A stretch of 64,000 bases of DNA from Leptidea sinapis (Eukaryota > Arthropoda > Insecta > Lepidoptera > Pieridae): assembly GCF_905404315.1 (NCBI RefSeq), contig NC_066293.1, forward strand, positions 1,999,001 to 2,063,000. Reading direction: 5' to 3'. Below, in pieces: positions 34,276 to 49,200 of the stretch; the first letter of the stretch is position 1; each line of letters starts with the position of its first letter. The notes under the pieces were generated by a model. It did no database searches. It had not been told where the DNA came from and saw only the letters and a program-made list of their open reading frames with translations. Position numbers and translations under genes: made by a program.

Positions 34276-37200
34276 ATGATCTTTGAAACGACTGCCTCAA
34301 TACAATTCCTTTTCAGTCTAGCACTCTGCCGGCGAAAATCTACAATGACAGTTGGTGAATGTGCGCGAACACCGGAGGGTGGTGGACCAGCTGTAGCTCC
34401 AAAAGCATCCAGCAACTTAGGAGGATCATCAGCACAGACTGTGAGCACTGGTGATGGTGTTATCAAGCGATATACTGATATTGTTAAGAGTCAGGAAGAT
34501 AAGCGAGAATATAGGTAAGACTTTATTTAATGAGAGTTATCAAGTTGTTGCTCACTTGATGGTAGGTGATCACCTCAACCTATGACTTGAACTTACTATC
34601 ATTCCATGAGGCGAAGGCGAGCATGCTGAGGGCAATTGCCCAGAGGGGTTCATGTAACTGGATGTCACAAACAATTTTATTTATTTAATTATTTACACAA
34701 ACACTTCTTTAAAAGCTACTTCAACAAATATTCACTGTCAGGCAGCATTGTTTTGCTTTAGATGCAGACTTGACGGTTTGACATCAAAAGAATATTGATT
34801 TAAAATTAGGATTACATACCTATTTATAGTATAGAAAAAACTTTATACTATGTAAGGTACAGATTTAGGTAAAGAAGTCAACCCTAACATCATTAGAAGA
34901 GGTAAGTAAGATCATGCGATACAAAGAGAGGTAATTTCAAGGTGAATAAAAACGAATGTTAGTAGCGCTGTGCAATCTGAATTACACCTTATTGTATGAT
35001 AGCAAGAGTCCCTTTTTCTTTAATTGATTCTGCAGAGTGAGACTTCCGTATTTGTGCTATTATAATATATTCTTTGCTTTTGTCTTAAAGTGATATGCGT
35101 TATTGCAGTGCCGCCCAGATTTTGGGTTTAACAATAATCCTGCAAGTTTTCTCTACAAACAGATAAGTAATCACAATATTCCATGCAAAATACCAACAAC
35201 AATTTTTATTTAAACTGGACTTGGTCTATTTAACTTTGATTTTATTATGCGTCAATTTTTTACAATAATTGATTTTTAACTTGTTGTTTCTGGTTTCCAG
35301 GGGCTTGGAACTGGCTAACAGACTGAAGGTGTTGTTGGTTAGTGATCCGAGCACTGACAAGTCTGCGGCTGCTTTGGATGTCAATATAGGTAAGCAAGAG
35401 TGCTGCGGTCTGATGTGCCTTGTTTTGGTCAAGAAAGATCCTAGATTGAGTGCTACTCTGGATGCAAAGTTTGGTTCTACCACCTTAAGGATGTCACAAC
35501 ATCTGGTTCTCGTGTTCAGCGCCTGCCACCTTCCTGTATGGCGTAAAGCTGTCGTTTTTCAACTGTGCATATACCACAGTTGAACATCAAATCAGTTAAG
35601 CCGTTTCTAAAATTAGTATGCACAAACTGATAGACCAATAATAAAAACAATAATGCTTAGATTAAGGTTTGGTCTCCGCTGCGCTCCAACTAGATAGATA
35701 CTGCACTAAATAAGAACAATAGATTTTTATTACGGCAACTATTAGATGCTTGGCATAGCATGGCATCTTTCATATTTTACATTGAAACTAGCTAGATTGC
35801 CATATAAAGTAGTAAAAAAAATCAATAATTAATATTTTTAGGGTATAAAAATAGATGACGACCGATTCGCAGACCTACCAAATATATCGTACATAAAATT
35901 TATGGTAATACAATAATCATTATATTCGATTGCCATATTGCAAATCTATTGCGTGTCTGTGGATGGATTAGAATAATATTAAAATCGCGATACAAAAGTA
36001 ACTGTTGATCGTAGATGGGTGAAAATTTGAAGTTGTATGTATTTTTTAATGCTGACTCATAATCAAACAAATTAAAAAAAAATGTCAAAAAAATTAAAAA
36101 AAAAAAATTCGTGTGGACTACCCTTAACATTTAGGGGGATGAAAAATAGATGTCCGATTCGCAGACCTACCCAATTTCATGAGAATCGTCAAGCCGTTTC
36201 GGAGGAGTTCGGTCCCGCACACCGTGACACGAGAATTTTATATATTAGATTAATAAAATACGAAATACTGATGATATGCGATCCTAGTGTCTTTCTTATT
36301 TCTTGTAGTATTAATTTTCATTATTATTATTAACCCGTCATTTTAGTTTTCATTATTAGCATAGTTTAACAGAACATTACCACACGTCAACGTCACACAT
36401 TGTTCGAGACTGGATCAAGTACGCCCACTTGGGTGTTGTATTAGTTGCCGCATTTTGCGACTACGCCTGCGCCTAGTTGGAGCACAGCGGATACTAATCC
36501 TTAATCTAAGTAATTGTATATATATATATATATTACTAGAAGTGACATTCACACCTTCAACACAAGACACAGACATAAATTGTGAACTGATTATTATCGT
36601 CTGCAAAATGTAGGTACATTCTTCTTTTGCGTGAATGGACCCATTTATAATAAAATGCCAATTTGCCTGCAGGAATTACCCTAAATATATTTATTATTTA
36701 AATAGCTTATCATGAAAACTTTAATTAAAAAGGCTTATTACACTGTAAATGATTACATGAATGACAAAAACGCGTGGTTTCTTAGCGAAAAACAAATAGC
36801 AATACATACAGATTCGCGATTACATAATAAGTAATTAAGGTTAGATTTCAATTTGTTTTATTTGCACCCAAGTGCTGAATAAAAATCATTGTTTTATTGT
36901 TTATAAGCATAAGTTTATATTTTTATAGGTTCAAAATTAATTAGTGTATTTGTCAACAATAACGGGAATTTATGTCTATTCTTCTTCGGCGTTACACTCT
37001 TGTCAGAGTGGTCGTGGTCGTCACGTCGAGGTTAGTGGCCTGTTTCACAATGCGACGCCACTCGTCGCGAACTCCCGCTCTTCTCGTGTATTCATGCAGA
37101 GTACAGTCGACAGCTTGCCTCACTTGGTCCGTCCACCTCATCGGGGACCTGCCTCGTGGTCTAGTGCCCTCGACTTTACCCTGCACTATTAAGCGTTCTA

Positions 37201-40200
37201 TAGAGTCGCTTCCACGTCGCGATACATGCCCGAAGAAAGTGAGAATGTGAGCTTGTACGGTAGTGGACAGTCTCTGTTTGATGCCAAGCTCCCGAAGAAT
37301 GGACTCATTGGTTCGGAATTCCGTCCACGATATACCAAGCATTCTTCTCCAGCACCACATCTCAAGAGCATTGATCTTTTTCTTCTCACTTTCTCGTAGG
37401 GTCCATGTCTCAACAGCGTAGAGGAATATGGGGAATATTCATAATTATGTCTATATCCTTGCCAATTTACTAGATATATTGACGTTGCTAGTATATCACA
37501 ATGTTACTACAACAATTATTGTGTCCTCTATGTCATATAAGTGGCAAATGGAAATAAATATCTTCATACCCCTTAGGAGTAGGAGTTCTTGAGTTTTGAA
37601 AGTATGAACATAAATCAAATATTTCTGTATATGAATTTTTTTTCTGTATATGATATAAACCAGTTACTCTAGATATATTATTTCAGGTTATCTCAGTGAT
37701 CCCGATGAGTTGCCAGGACTTGCACACTTCTGTGAACACATGCTTTTTCTTGGGACTAAAAAGTATCCACAGGTAATGTTAAAGGTTTTATTAAAACTAG
37801 CTGGACGGCTTTGAGTATATTATGGTTCATCTGACTTTGTAGTGTTAAGGTCGGACCACATTAGAGCGGAGGTGCGCGGCGCGTCGCTTCACGTCGCTCG
37901 ACTGTACCTATCATATTACAACTGCAGTTAGCGGCAGCTCGCGTCATTTCTATATCAGTACGCGATCGAGCAATGTTACAAGATAAGTGATAGTGACGAG
38001 GATTTGGTATTTATTTATTTGTTCTGTGCAGAGAAAAAATGAATTGCAGACATACAAAGGTCACGCTTTCAAGAAGGCGAATTTCAGTATTTTTGTTTCC
38101 TCGCCTTCTTAATGAGTGCACGATTTCACATTTACTTCAGAATATCGAAGACAACATTCTATAAACTTAACAATAAACAGTACGCATACTAAAGCGATTG
38201 TACAGTCCTGCACAGAGCCGCTGAAATGCGGTCCGGCCTTTATTCACTCTATAGGCATTGTGACACACGGTGTGTGTTTTACTGCACAGTTGTTTTGTAT
38301 ATTATGTTTATATTGAAGGCTCCCAATAAGAGTTCATTCTCACAAATGAAGAAACTTAAAAAAACAAAAACAATTGAACTGGAGACAGCTGGACTCGATC
38401 CGGGCTCTTTCAGTTTCGGGACCGCCCAATTTTCCACCATTTTTTTTAATTAACACAATTTACACAAATTATCTTGCCCCAATCTACTTATACATAGCCT
38501 GTACTATGGGTACAAGACAACGATATATTTAATACGACATACTTACTTAAACATACATAAATACATATAAACATCCATGACTCGGAAACATGACTCGGAG
38601 AGTTTCGTGCCCTGCTTCTTCTCTCTCAGGGCGCAATTGTTTCCGAAGCGGTAGTAGTATCTAGTAGTATAAGAAATGACATCAAAAAGAATTCTAAAGG
38701 AATCAATTTTGAGAAAATAAATGCCTTTTATGCCTTTTTATCATCCATATTCATAATATAAATGATTGCACCTACCGGGATTCGAACCTCTATCTTAGTA
38801 GTCTGGGTCACTAACCATTCGGCTATATGGGACGTCAACCTGACTTATATAACGTTGCATAATATTGTGGTGATGTTATATATACATACTAGAATTTCTC
38901 GTTTAAAGGTCGATAGATGCGTACATTTTTATTATTAGAAATATATAAATACTTATTAATTTACAGGAAAATGAATATAGCAAGTTTCTGTCAGAGCATG
39001 GGGGGTCTTCCAACGCCTCCACATCATCAGATCACACCACTTTCTACTTCGACGTGCTTCCGCAGCACCTGCCCAAAGCTCTGGACATGTGAGTCACTCT
39101 TAAATTACCTTCTTATACGCTTTAAACTTAAATAATTATATGTCTTGATAGAACAGGAGAACCAGTCATTGACATAGTCCATATTATTGCGAAACTGAAA
39201 TGGCAGTGGGTGGGGCACCTAGTTCGACAGACAGATGGCCGTTAGGGCAGTAAAAGTCCTCGAATGGCGACCACATACCGGAGAGAGTAGGCCCCCCACA
39301 AGATGGACCGACGATTTGGTCAAGATCGCCGGAATACATTGGATGAGGGCAGCGCAGGACCGATCGTCGTGGAGATTTTTGAGAGAGGCCTTTGTCAAGC
39401 AGCCTCCTGCTGCTAGACAACCGATGAAAACAGGCCAGGTTTATTACTTTAGTGTTCAAACATGATAAGTTTCGTCTTACTATCACGATTTGTATGTCAC
39501 TTTATGTTAGTGTGCGTGCATTGCTTACAATTCTGCTCATCCATTCTGTTTGATGAGCATCTGAAGTAACCCATGATTACGTATACCTATGATACAAGGA
39601 ATCTTTCAACAAAAAGGCTGCACATGAGGCAGTAGGGCTAACTAAGTAGGGAAAACTTACGCATTCTAACTAGGACACTGAAGATTAAACAAACACCTCT
39701 CAATCCTAGGCCTTATATATTGCAGAGGGAGAGGACTCAGTTATAGTGCAGATGCAAACCACGTTACACATCCGATCTGAATGTGGTCCGTAACAACCGT
39801 CCGTTTAATACGTAAACGTATATACATCAGCTCACTGCAAAAGATATAGTTGGATTAATTAAATAAACAATCTTAGCAGAGAGCTACTAGCTTCATCTAC
39901 AGGATTTACTTTACAGTTGATGACCTGCTCAACCCCAATATTTACATATTAGGAAATTGACTTGAGTTGTCGCTCTCTTGAAGCCACAACCTAAGATTTG
40001 AACAAGGCATCCAAGATTTTATGACGTTACGTCACTAGAACGGTTAGCTCAGTTGGCAGAGCACTCGCACGGAACGCGAGAGGTCGTGGGTTCGAGCCCC
40101 GCATCGTTCATAAAATTTTGTTTTCAAATTTTATTTGTGTATTTATCTCAGAAGTGAGGGTTATCACTTTAAAAACATAACAAATTCTTTAAGTAATTGT

Positions 40201-43200
40201 ATTCCAGCTTCGCGCAGTTCTTCATAAGCCCGCTGTTCACGGAGTCGGCGACGGGCCGTGAGCTCAGCGCCGTCGACTCAGAGCACGACAAGAACCGATC
40301 AGCGGACACGTGGCGGCTGGAGCAGCTTAACAAGAATACAGCGGACCCTAACCACCCCTACCACAAGTTTCCTACAGGTTGGTTACATACAAACAGATGC
40401 AGCACAGCCAACACTGATTGATTGAAGAGTTGCCGTTGAGTTCTTCGTTCTTCTTCTCGCGTGCTCTACATTTTCCGAACGTATGGTAAATTTAGTAATT
40501 TAATTTAGTTCAGATTCAAAAGCGCTTATTTTAAGCCTAATTGAATAAAGATTTTTTTTTTATGCAATAGGAGGACAAACGAGCGTACGGGTTACCTGTT
40601 GTTAATTGATCACCACTGCCCACAATCTCTTGCAACACCAGAGGATTCACAGGAGCGTTGCCGGCCTTTAAGGAAGGTGTTCGCGCTTTTTTTGAAGGTA
40701 CCCATGTCGTATCGTCCCGGAAACACCGCACAAGGAAGTTCATTCCACAGCTTTGTGGTACGTGGAAGAAAGCTCCTTGTAAACCGCACTGTGGAGGACC
40801 GCCACACATCCAGATGGCGGGGATGATATCCTAACTTGTGGCGTGTCGTGCGAAGGTGGTATTCGGCGGCAGGAATCAGGCTAAACAGCTCTTCGGAATA
40901 CTCCCCGTGACAAATGCGGTAGAAGACACACAATGAAGCGACGTCTCTACGCAACGCCAAGTGATCCAGCCGTTCACAGAGCACAGGGTCCCCGACAATT
41001 CGAACTGCTCTGCGTTGCACGCGGTCAAATGGATCGAGCTGATACTGGGGTGCGCCAGACCAGAGATGACAGCAATACTCCATGTGTGGCCGGACCTGCG
41101 CTTTGTACAGCGCTAGAATGTGGGCCGGCTTGAAGTATTGCCGTGCCCTGTATTCTTTGAAGCCAGTTTGGCTTTGCCCTCCAGATGGCCACGAAAGATT
41201 ATATGTGTAGATTATTATTATATTATATTATTATGTAGATTATTTGACTTTGACTTTGAAACAATAGTCATACCTTCCATTTAACTGTTGTGAGTGTTAA
41301 TGGTAATGTCACGAACATAAATTCAAATAAATTATAGGTCATAATGACAGCTTAATAGCAAGATATTATTGTTACGAAGGCCACGTGCAATACAAGAAAT
41401 ATAACAGCAGTCTCCTTTAAATGTTCTAATAACCATTACATCATCCAAACGAGTGTTGTAATGTTGTACTGAATTTCATTACAACACCCCTATGTTTTTT
41501 TTTCGATCCCTTCATGCGCAAAGAGTTTTAACAGACAGCCACATTCTTATTGCTCGATGCCTACTCGTACGTTTACGCGCCTTCCACACTACCAGTTACG
41601 ACGCGCCACGCGCCGTAACCGATACCTACGTCTCGGTGGAGCGTTAGGGTTGGTCCATACTAAAAGATTGACGACTGAGATAATTTAACTCGTGGCACTC
41701 AATGGTCTTGTCTTCCCAAGATTGCTTAGCCATCGTGTATTCTACCATCTACCAATCTTCTCAGGCCTGAGGCATTCATTTTGGAATGGGTGGTCGCTTT
41801 TTTTTACTTTTAATAAGTGATTTCACATCCTATTTTGAATAAAAATATTTGAATTTGTACATTGTAAGTATGCCTGCGTGCGTCGATTAAAGTGATGGAG
41901 ATCCTTGCAAACAAACATACTGTTTAGATATGAAAGAGCGACATCACATGTCAATTTCCTTTTAGAAAATAATTGCGGCTGAGCAGCTAAGTAAGTCCTG
42001 TAGATGGAGCCACAACCTGAGAGTTGAACAACACATACAAGATTTACGATGATCCGTTACGCCAATCGAACGGTTGGTTTGGTTTATAAAAGCCGAGAGA
42101 TAGATTTGGAATTGGGCAATTACAATAAGATAAAACAGTTATTTGGAATACTTCTCGTGATAACTGTGGTAGACGACACTGTTGAGGCTATAAACTGTAT
42201 AAAATTATGATATTTCTACAAATACTTACGTATTTTGTAGTAAACACGCAATTATGACGGGCATATTATGACGCCGACCAAATAACTGCCAATTTGAAAC
42301 ACTGCTGTCGAAGTCACCATTCATTGTTTGGAATCATTCGAAGGCGTATTAAATAGTTTATAGTTTGGCACTCAATTCAAGCCAATTTACTCTTAAAAAT
42401 GATAGAATTCGGCGCATTTTCGAGTGCTTTACTGTTAATTTGGGGAGCCTTCGGGTCTTTACGGTTTTTTGCGCAGGCTCTCCCGATAGCCACCGGTTTT
42501 TGAAAGGAGATGCCAAGCGTTCTAGTGGTTCACTGACTTGTGAGTTTCACAGACTACTACAATCAGTTCTCGACGTCTTACTTATCAAGCAGGCCTGTCT
42601 GACTCCCCGTGTAGATATCGAAATCGTAAGTACTTGCGGAGCCCTCGACACAGTCGCACGCGAAAGATTTCTTGTCATATTGATTTAAAATTATGATAAC
42701 AAACCTATATAAATTATAGAAAAAACTAAGCAATTACAGCAACCTTATACTAGGTAGGTACAGTTTTAGGTAAAGAAGACAACCCTAATGTCGTCAGAAA
42801 GAGAGGCAATTTCTAGATAAATAAAAATGTAGGTTAATAGTGCTGTGCGATCTGAATTACACCTTATTGTATGACCGCAAGGGTCCTTATTTCTTTAATT
42901 GATTTTGCGGAGTGAGACTTCTGTACTTGTACTATTATATATTCTTTGCATTAAGTAATATTTTACTTCGACCTTCGCAGGTTCCCGAGAAACTCTAGAG
43001 ACGGTGCCCAAAGCGAAGGGTATCGACGTGAGGAAGGCTCTACTCGAGTTCCATAATAAGTGGTACTCCGCTAACATCATGACAATGATCGTCGTTGGTA
43101 AAGGTAATGTAGCCTCTGTATGGTCTCATCATCATCATTATCATCATCACTGACTCGTGACTATATGGTCTATACAAGTAATAATTGTGGTGAATAATAT

Positions 43201-46200
43201 TAAGGTATCACTTGTTGAGTGTGTTGCTGATATGCCTGGTGGGTACCACAGCTACGGCAATTCTGTTATCATCCCGGAGAGTTTATTAAAGAACCTAACA
43301 CAATTTCACAAAAATAACTTATTAGCTTTACTACTCCTAACACTACTTATGGGTATTTTTTGTTAAAAAGGCATAAAAAGGCATTCATTTACTCAAAATT
43401 GATTACTTTAGAATTCTTATTGATGTCATTTCTAATATACTAGATACTACCACCGCTTTGGAAACAAATGGTGCTGTGAGAGAGAAGAAGCGGCGCAAGA
43501 AACTCTCTTTTTAATAAAATATACAATATTGTATTGTGTGTGTCTATTGTTCAAATTATGCAGTTCCCACGTTTCCTAGTAAACATATTATTTAAATAGA
43601 TAAATTCTGATGGCACTGTAGTATATTTATTTTTTTAGATTTCGTAATGAGTCTCTACTTCCAATACCGTATATAGCGCGAACTGCTCTTCTCTGTAAAA
43701 TGAGTATGCTATCAATATCAGCTGGGATATCCCAGAGTAGAATACTGTAACACATAATACAGTGGAAATACGCAAAATACACCAATCTAGCCGTTGTTAC
43801 ATCCGATATTTACCTTATTTTCCCAACGGCGCAAGAAGCTGTACTCAATTTAGAGGACAATTTCTTGAAAGGCAATTTTAAACCCAATGTCCATCCAATC
43901 CAACTCCTAAGAACGCTTTATCAGAAACTAAATCTAGGTCTACATTATTTAGATTTTAGATAGTCTATTTGTTCAGTAAACTCAGTAAACATTTGGTAGA
44001 GAGAATTTAATACATTTTATTTTCCTGCATTCAACAAAGGATTATTTGCGGAAAAACAATTAGAAATAACATTGAAAGCATTATTTGTTTGAATGATCTC
44101 TTTATAATTTCTATTTGTTTTAAATAATTGATTTAACATCGTCAAATAAAAATAAAAACCAGAAATAGGAGAGGACCCAGAATAGAACCTTGAGGCACTC
44201 CCATTTTTATTGAGGAATCTACAGAAGTGACACTGTCTATGGACACTATTTGCTTCCGAACGCACAAATAGGAAATTATCAGATCCAAAGATATTTTAGA
44301 ATTAGATTTGGTTTACGACGTCAATAAAGTTATGTATAGGTATTTATTTGAAATTAAATCTCAAAAGATTTGTGGTATTTACAGAGTCCCTAGACGATTT
44401 AGAAAAACTCGTGGTGGATCTCTTCTCGTCTGTGGAGGACAAGTCAGTGTCGGCGCCGAGTTGGCCGGACCACCCGTTCCCGCCGGAGCGACGCCGCAAG
44501 CGTGCGTACTGCGTGCCGGTCAAAGATCTGCGGACGTTGTCTATAGACTTCCCTGTTCCGGATACCAGGAGATATTATAAGACCGGTGTAAGTTCAGGTT
44601 GTTGGGAATTGCCATTAATATTATACACTCGCCCTGTTCTTCCCCGGGGTATAAAAAGAACAGGGAAGTCCCAGGCCCAAGGGTGTTGTTAGAGTGCAGT
44701 GAAGCAGTAACGTGTAAACATTACTGTGTTTCGGTCTGAAGGGCGCCATGGCTCTTGATATTACTAAGCAAATGAGACTTAACATCTTATGTCTCAAGGT
44801 GACGAGCGCAATTGTAGTGCCGCTCAGAATTTTAGGGTTTTTCAAATTCAAATAATTGAGCTGTACTACATTGTAATGGGCAGGGTGTTTCAATTACCAT
44901 CAACTGAACGTGCTGCTCGTCTCGTCCCTTATTTTCATAAAACAAAATAACTACTTAAAATAATAATGGTTTACAGCCAGGTCACTATCTGTCTCACCTG
45001 CTGGGTCACGAGGGAAAAGGAAGTCTGCTGTCCGCACTCAAGGAGAGGGGTTGGTGCAACAGGTGACTTTACTTTATATATCACCCTCGCCTGTATGTAG
45101 GTATAATAAATAATAACTATGGGCTCACACGAGTCTATTTTTACCGCACGGCAATAACCGATTGTCTAAATGACAATTCAATTACGCCGCAAGTGACTAA
45201 AATCGCAAGCCAAATGAAAATGCACTAGAAAGTATAAAAATAATTGCGTATTTTTAACCAATCCAATTAATCAATTTTATTATAGTTACGATTATTGTTA
45301 ATTTGTAATCGGTGTCCTCCCGCCGCGACGCGCTCTCGCCTCTCGCCGCCTCACATCGCGCGTGCGACTCAAGCACATCTCACCTATAACTATGTATGTA
45401 GTTGTAGAAATAGTACAAACAACCTACCGTGGCTGACACCATAAACATAAAAACAACACACTGACGAATTGAGAACCTCCTAATTTTTTGAAGTCGGTTA
45501 AAAATGAACAAGTCGCGGTGTAAAATATGGGGTGGATTCGATTTTTTGTAAGCGAAGCGACGGGTGACTTGCCGCACGGCTTTAATATGACAATAATTGA
45601 TTTTACATTAATAAAACCTACTTAGAGTACTCAGTAGCGAAAAAATTCAAAATTTAAATGAATGTCAAACATATGCTTGCATGTATGTTATGATATTAAT
45701 CGCTTATAATAATAATAATAATCAAATAAAAACATAATAGTTTTTCACTGAAAACTCAAGGTTTATTTAAATTAAATACTTACGACTATAAAAATTAAAA
45801 ACTTTATGTAAAAGGCATAACAGGCATTTATTTTCTCAAAATTGATTCTTTTAGAATTCTTTTTGATAGTTACTACTCCTTTACTCTTATGTTATTCAAA
45901 CAGCCACGTTAACTATTATAAGTACATACTTTATTGAGTCTTTGTAAAAGTCTATACTCTATGGCCTAAAAAAAGGAATTGTTTATCGTATTATAATGTC
46001 GTCAAAAAAGCATAGTTAATTTGGTGACACAGACAACAACAGGGGTGTTCTTCAAGGAGTCAGACAAGGTATATAAAATATCCTTCGATCATGTATACTT
46101 TTAGATAGACTGTGACAGCTGTGAAAACGTCGAAAAAAATTGAGGTTGACGGTTAACCTCTATTTTGAGCAATGCACGCACACAAACACAAAGCGACATA

Positions 46201-49200
46201 CAAATCGTGGGTGTAAGTTGTTAATCAGCAAGAAACTCTAATTAGACGTTGACTTTGATCAAACCTACAGCTTAGTGGGCGGCACTCGACTCGGCGCGCG
46301 TGGGTTCGGGTTCTTCGGAGTGCAAGTGGACCTTACGGAAGAGGGGGTGAACCATATCGATGATATAGTGACGCTGCTTTTTCAGGTGTGTATTGAAAAA
46401 CTAAGTATATGGCCATGAAATTAAACAAAATAGTATGAAAATAATGGACGAGACGAGCAGGACGTTCATCTGATGGTAACTAATACGCCCTGCCCTTGAC
46501 AATGCAGTGCCGCTCAGGATTCTTGAAATTACAAAAATTCTGAGCGGCACTACAATTACGCTCGTCACCGTGAGACACAAGATGTTAAGTAACACAGTTT
46601 TTGTTGTGAAAAATATTGTGAAAAAAATCAAACACACTCCCTGTTTTCATTATCCAATTTTATTTGAATGTGTGGTAAAGATTTTCTTCCGAACTAAATT
46701 CATTTTCATTTTATTTTATAATATTGCAGTACATAGCCATGCTGCGTGAAGTTGGTACTCAGAAGTGGGTTTGGGATGAGCAGCGCGAACTGATGGCTCT
46801 CGACTTCCGTTTCCGGGACACCATGGAGCCACGGACCCTCGCGTCGGGTTATGTGCACCAGCTCCAGGTGAGGCCTTCTCCAGCTTACTGTCACAGTCTT
46901 ACTGGAGTTACTATCGGACAGCCTAGAACTAGATTGTGATTATTTTATAGCGATAGGAATGACTGTACAATATTGTATATTTTTATGGAAAAGAGCGCAA
47001 AGAAAGATTGCTGGGAGAGTTTCTTGCGCCGCTTCTTCTCTCTCAGAGCGCCATTTGTTTCCGAAGCGGTAGTAGTATCTAGTAGTTATTAGAAATGACA
47101 TCAAAAAGAATTCTTAAGGAATTTCGCTGATGGTAATTGATACGCTCTGCCCATTACAATGCAGTGCCGCTCAAGAGTTTTGAAAAACCCAAAAATTCTG
47201 AGTGGCACTACAACTGCGCTCGACACCTTGAGACATATGATGTCTAGTCTCACTTGCCCAGTAATTTCACTAGCTACGGCGCCCTTCAGGCAGAAAGACA
47301 GTAATGCTTACACATTACTGATTCACGGCAGAAATAGGCGCCGTTGTGGTACCCATAATCTAGCCGGCATCCTGTGCAAAGGAGTCTCCCACTGGTAATA
47401 GTTGTACAAGAGATGAACTGTCTCCGTAAATGTGATGATCATGTTCAAAATAGTGTATCTTCTATCGCATTTAACACGGAGTGTGTTTCGAAGAGCTGTT
47501 TTAACTGATTCCTGCCGCCTTCGCACGACACGCTAAAATTAGGGTATCATCACCAACATCTGGATATGTGGCGTTCCTTTACAGTGCGGTTTTCAAGGAG
47601 TTTTCTTCCACGCACTACAAAGATCACCAAACACGAAGTGACCCGAACGCTCGTGACCCTCCTTTTCCATAAAAAAAAATCAGAATATATATGTTGGCGT
47701 TACTTCAGGGTTTCCTTGATCAAGGTCCATCATGAAGAAATACAACACTAAGAATTTCTCAGTTTATTGAAGTACAACTGCTAGGATAGATATGAACCGT
47801 CTTTACATCAAACAACCGCTTTTATAGCTTCCTACAATAGATGAAACAGAATACAACTTCTTTTAAAACACAAATAAAATTAGGTATTGTAAAATAATTC
47901 CTAAATACAGCTCAATAAATGTTTTAGTGAATTTATATAACTTCAAATTATTTATATAATAGTTTGTTCATTTAATTTTAACAAACATTACGAAGTAAGA
48001 AGATGGCGCTGCAAGCAAGTTTCGAAATACAATTACTAAAGACTTATTGCATAAAATAATAAAGTTTGATACAGAATAACGATATTAATTCTAATACAAA
48101 TTAATTTGAACATTTACACATTCAATTAAGTATTTTAACAATAAATGAAACATCAAACATCTTCAAACAATTCAAACAGTCAAAACAGTGTCTATTAAAT
48201 TTGTTAGACCTTAATAAATAACAGTTTTATGTTTTCAAATAGCTATTTGTATTTAAATCTTATATATTTCAGATATATCTATAATAATATATTCATTTTA
48301 AACAATTGACGGTAGGTGGAGATTTGCGCCCATATATACGTCACAAACTTCTCGGGTAAAATCACAATTTTTTTACTTACTTACATTTCACACATTCACA
48401 TACACACTGACTCCCTTCTGAACTCACCTCAGAACACTCCCCCTTCTCTGAACCATGTCTTCCTTTTTGTCGGTTAACTTTTGTAAATAACTTTTACCAC
48501 TATCATTTTTGTAACGTTGTATGTCATAAATACATGTAAAAGAGAGGTGTCTCCCAAAACAGGCGATGAGCTAACGAGAGACACCTGCCCCTAGTTTTTA
48601 CTACTTGTTGTTAAAGAAATATAAATAAATATTATTTATTTAAATATTATTTTTCAAATTTTATTTGTGTATTAATCCTAGAAGTGAAGGTTATTACTTT
48701 AAAAACATAACATATTGTTTAGATTTACAAGAGCGACATCTCAAGTCAATTTCCTAATATGCAAATATTGGGGTTGAGCAGGTGATCAACTGTAAAGTAG
48801 ATCCTGTAGATGAAGCCACAACCTAAGAGTTGAACAAAGCAAACAGAATTTTATAACGAGGCGGTACTCGAACGGTTGGCTCAGTTGGTTAGAGAACGCC
48901 GGAGGTCGTGGGTGCGAATCCCGCATCGTTCATAAAATTTTATTTGTGTATTAAATATAATTATTTTTACTCATTTTTGTGTCCACAGGAGTTCCCTATG
49001 CCGGATGTCCTCAGTGCGTACTATCTAATAACGGACTGGAAGCCGGAGCTCATTGATGAGATGCTGTCCCTCCTCGCAGCTGACAACGCACGCATCGCGA
49101 TCGTTGCCAAGTAAATATTAATTTCTTAGATAATTAAAACATCTAGATATACTGTGACAACTGTAAAAATGTCGAAAAATTGCTGCGATTAAGTTTCGCC

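Noticed and set aside
35226..35483. Minus-strand ORF of 85 codons
   Set aside because: Antisense of IDE exon 2; no independent features.
40038..40110. Functional tRNA gene
   Set aside because: The cloverleaf is complete, but C33, an anticodon that conflicts with the variable loop, and a repeated SINE body on both sides argue for a SINE head.
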